Source: CAZPWF01 sp964610775 (GTDB taxonomy: Bacteria; Patescibacteriota; Saccharimonadia; Saccharimonadales; JACQNP01). Taken from it: a stretch of DNA of 24,117 bases. Where the stretch lies: NCBI GenBank assembly GCA_964610775.1, contig CAZSZC010000013.1, positions 1 to 24,117 of the forward strand, written 5' to 3'. The translations under genes were made by a program, and so were the position numbers. Positions 21,807 to 24,117 of the stretch are shown here, in pieces. The notes under the pieces are model-generated. The model made no database searches, was not told the DNA's origin, and was given only the letters and a program-made list of their open reading frames with translations. Within the stretch, counting starts at the first letter, position 1, and each line of letters begins with the position of its first letter.

Positions 21807-22796
21807 TTATATATCCAATATAGGTATGTCTTCTTGGTCGCTTCTTGCTTCGCTCATAGCAGCAGCGTGTACCAATAGCATCTCAACACGCTCAATCGCG
21901 CGGCGAGCATTATCGGGTTCACGCCGAAACCTAGGTGCACCAAACCTTCCACGATGAATAACTTCCACTGTAAATTCAGAAATAGCTCTGATAGCATGAT
22001 CTACTTGTTCTGCAAGAAGCGGGTTTAGGGCACTAATTTCGCCGACTAGTCTATCTCTTTGAACCATAAGGTTAGTGATATTTATAGACATATCATCAAT
22101 TGTCATCGAACGCGACTGCTTATTTGGGTTACTCCTAGATCCTCTGGCTAATTCATCACGTATGTAGTCGAGCACCAAGAATTGACATTCGGCAATACCA
22201 CGCTCCGAAACTTGGCTACCTTCAACTTCTTTAGTTGGACCCAATAATTTAACTTCTAGTTCTGCCTGGTAGAAAGAGTCAAACTGTTTGAGTATAGTCT
22301 CACTGGCAAGAACTGCATACTGCCTTGAGTTACGCTCTAGCGGACCCGTTGCTTTCACCGAAGGATCAGTGTGCTGTCTCTCAAATGAGCCAAAATTACT
22401 TGTCACCAGATCTTCACTAGACCAAAAATGTAAAGCCAACCTGCCTACATAAGCAGGATAGCCTCTAGGTTGCTTTGGCTGAGCCAAATGCTCATCTATA
22501 GTCATACCAAGATATTCATGTATCCTGTCGCCCATAGCTTTCACCTGATCGGCCGTGAAGATATCGATTAGAGTTTCGTCATCGTCTGAGTTACTACGGC
22601 TTACTTGAACTACTTTACCCACTTCACTGGCTGCATTTTCTATAGTTTCAAACTCTTGTAAATCACCGTTAAATTTTGCCTGCATCATAGCTTCTCTTGC
22701 AGACATTGACGGAGGCATCTCGCTTGCTTCTGAGCGGCTATGAATAATATCTATGCCAAATGTTGAAAGATGGGTGTAAGGGGAGGATTCGTTCAT
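21807..22796 (-). CDS. 330-aa orphan, middle gene of the helicase operon
   Basis: Not recognised. A soluble protein with a disordered Ser/Met-rich N-terminus, a short region with acidic Asp repeats (SNSDDDETLIDIF), and a long helical core (RQYAVLASETILKQFDSFYQ, ECQFLVLDYIRDELARG, LMVQRDRLVGEISALNPLLA). A final Arg/Ala-rich helical part contains REPDNARRAIERVEMLLVHAA. No enzymatic motif or metal site is evident. ATG 22796 lies 2 nt after the stop of the first gene (TAA-TA-ATG). An in-frame TTG at 22808 would overlap that gene but is less likely. This tight spacing shows translational coupling and a shared transcript with the helicase. Confidence 0.65.
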   Translation of the reverse strand: MNESSPYTHLSTFGIDIIHSRSEASEMPPSMSAREAMMQAKFNGDLQEFETIENAASEVGKVVQVSRSNSDDDETLIDIFTADQVKAMGDRIHEYLGMTIDEHLAQPKQPRGYPAYVGRLALHFWSSEDLVTSNFGSFERQHTDPSVKATGPLERNSRQYAVLASETILKQFDSFYQAELEVKLLGPTKEVEGSQVSERGIAECQFLVLDYIRDELARGSRSNPNKQSRSMTIDDMSINITNLMVQRDRLVGEISALNPLLAEQVDHAIRAISEFTVEVIHRGRFGAPRFRREPDNARRAIERVEMLLVHAAAMSEARSDQEDIPILDI

Positions 22797-22798
22797 TA

Positions 22799-23950
22799 TT
22801 AATTCCAAATACTTTCTACACGCTTGACAGGTTCCCCGGCAATAATGATTGGCCCATCGGCATTATCATCTTCTTTTTCTGCAAAGTCACTATAACTAGA
22901 TAAATTAATACGATCATACTCATGACCATAATGATCAACAGCGCTACTAACTTTCAGAGTAGTTGGCGTTTGCCCCAAAGAACTTACGGCTGCCTTATCA
23001 CAGGCATCGTCAAGTTGTTTCAAAACGGTCCTATAGCGATAAACCATGACTAAGTAATCCAAAGATTTAGTATCGACATTTCGCTCAATTAGATCTTTAG
23101 CAAATGCCAACATATTGTTGTTATTATAAATCTTCTTAAGGTCTAGGAGGTCGTCCAAGGACAATACGGCAAAGTTACCTACAGAAGACATCGATTGTAT
23201 GAAGTTGCCAGCGTCCCTATCAATCATATTTGCAATTGGTGATAAATCGATATTACCATCTTCGCTAAACTCAACAGTCGCCAAACTAGCAAATCTAAAT
23301 ATCAGTTTGTCGGCCACATCCTCTTCGTACTCATTCACAGCTTTAACTATTAATAGCCTGAAGTTGTCAGGCGTTAGCTGCATACTAATTTCGGGACTTA
23401 AATTTAAAGTGTCAGAACCTAGTAAATAATCAATTAGTTCGTCTGATATATCAGTGGACTTCTCTGTATTATTTTGATGCAAAATTTCATACTTTTCCTC
23501 AGTATCCACAACCCTTGTTTCATCTATTATTACCGATTCTGGTTTATTGTGAGCCTCATCTGGGGTTGGCTTACTTGGTGCAGTAATGGTTGCTGGTTCT
23601 ATGGTTTGTTCTTCTACTTCAACACTTTCAGTAGCAGACAAGCCACCTAATAGCTGAGTAATAGTTTCGTAGCGTTCGACAGATTCTTGAGCTTCTAGTA
23701 TTTCTTGTGTAGGTGAGGGAACTTCTATGCCAAGACTTTCAGTAGTCTCTCGAACTATATGCCAACTAGCTAAAATTTGTTTCTGTTCTTCTGTTGGTTC
23801 TGGAGGCGTGAATTTAGATATCCTACTGTCAATCTGATCAAGAATTGGGTCAATAGTATCTCCGAGTATACCTCGCTGCGTTTCAATATCTTCACGCGAG
23901 GCGAGTAATTTCCTAATTTCTGTTTCAATTTCCGACTTATCAGAATCCAT
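22799..23950 (-). CDS. 383-aa acidic orphan, first gene of the helicase operon
   Basis: Not recognised. Residues 1-50 form a charged helix, possibly a coiled coil (SEIETEIRKLLASREDIE). Residues 50-105 are helical; 108-165 are an acidic Pro/Thr/Glu linker, probably disordered. Residues 165-340 form a helical domain with SDELIDYLLGSDTLNL, FRLLIVKAVNEYEEDVADKL and LDDLLDLKKIYNNNNMLAFA-type helices. The tail is acidic. It could be a scaffold or adaptor for the helicase. ATG 23950 has AAGGA at 23960-23956 with a 5-nt spacer, and a -35/-10 promoter lies about 70 nt upstream. This is therefore the operon head, with an ordinary leader. Confidence 0.65.
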   Translation of the reverse strand: MDSDKSEIETEIRKLLASREDIETQRGILGDTIDPILDQIDSRISKFTPPEPTEEQKQILASWHIVRETTESLGIEVPSPTQEILEAQESVERYETITQLLGGLSATESVEVEEQTIEPATITAPSKPTPDEAHNKPESVIIDETRVVDTEEKYEILHQNNTEKSTDISDELIDYLLGSDTLNLSPEISMQLTPDNFRLLIVKAVNEYEEDVADKLIFRFASLATVEFSEDGNIDLSPIANMIDRDAGNFIQSMSSVGNFAVLSLDDLLDLKKIYNNNNMLAFAKDLIERNVDTKSLDYLVMVYRYRTVLKQLDDACDKAAVSSLGQTPTTLKVSSAVDHYGHEYDRINLSSYSDFAEKEDDNADGPIIIAGEPVKRVESIWN

Positions 23951-24023
23951 AATGTTCCTTAAATAGTTACTTATTGAGATGATTCCGAGCTAACACAAGC
24001 TCAATCTTGATCATCAATCTAAT

Positions 24024-24052
24024 ATTTTAGTATATTTGTACAATTTAGTCAA
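24024..24052 (-). promoter_or_regulatory. Promoter of the helicase operon
   Basis: On the minus strand TTGACT (24052-24047), a 17-nt spacer and TAAAAT (24029-24024). The predicted start near 24017 gives a leader of about 67 nt before ATG 23950. Unlike most solitary genes here, this transcript has a leader and a Shine-Dalgarno. Confidence 0.6.
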
Positions 24053-24070
24053 TTACATGTCTTTGTGTAT

Positions 24071-24104
24071 ACGAAAATTAAAAGCACCTTAAGCATAAAG
24101 GTGC
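24071..24104 (-). terminator. Rho-independent terminator of a gene beyond the right edge
   Basis: On the minus strand GCACCTT (24104-24098), a 7-nt loop and AAGGTGC (24090-24084) form a perfect 7-bp stem, followed by TTTTAATTTT (24083-24074). It ends a minus-strand transcript entering from the right, just before the helicase-operon promoter. Confidence 0.75.
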
Positions 24105-24117
24105 CTGAGTTTGGTGA

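Noticed and set aside
1..24117. CRISPR arrays, insertion sequences, prophage genes
   Set aside because: No regularly spaced repeats, transposase motifs or phage structural proteins were seen on either strand.

Overview
This 24.1 kb window looks like chromosomal DNA of a Patescibacteria/CPR bacterium, most likely Candidatus Saccharibacteria (TM7). The reasons are indirect: a mix of standard housekeeping genes with many orphan genes, a membrane sortase, a PEGA protein, a DUF3048 protein, and moderate GC. TGA ends pyrH (127-129) and the NnrD-like gene (2487-2489), so the UGA-Gly code of Gracilibacteria/SR1 is excluded. The lineage is an inference; no marker phylogeny could be run.

Left part (1-13.2 kb): a partial gene at the left edge, pyrH (UMP kinase), xthA (exonuclease III), a divergent NAD(P)H-hydrate dehydratase-like protein, an orphan with a possible PD-(D/E)XK nuclease core, a secreted SLT-type transglycosylase-like protein, tRNA-Leu(CAA), a sortase, a PEGA-domain membrane protein, two membrane proteins of unknown role, gltX, a DUF3048 lipoprotein/membrane protein, and a histidine kinase followed by a single-domain receiver. 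Much of this set is membrane or cell-surface biology.

Middle (13.24-17.6 kb): the only long gene-free stretch holds a promoter and a roughly 200-nt region that can fold into a closed, pseudoknotted RNA. It is followed by a small protein whose ribosome binding site is locked in a hairpin. Next comes what reads as a DNA-damage-tolerance island: SRAP/HMCES-type abasic-site protein, an orphan, a second small protein homologous to the first, an overlapping Y-family DNA polymerase with a beta-clamp motif, an orphan, and a YdjM-type membrane metal-dependent hydrolase.

Right (17.6-24.1 kb): an orphan, a winged-helix protein with a degenerate Nudix domain, and a three-gene minus-strand operon (two unrecognised proteins plus a 907-aa SF2 helicase with a large insertion and a duplicated C-terminal module). 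The operon is driven by a strong-looking promoter, and a neighbour's terminator closes the window.

A recurring feature is gene-start architecture. At about ten genes a -10 hexamer ends only 6-8 nt before the start codon with no Shine-Dalgarno, implying leaderless mRNAs. Operon-internal genes and genes with leaders carry clear Shine-Dalgarno sequences. This pattern was used to revise several starts.
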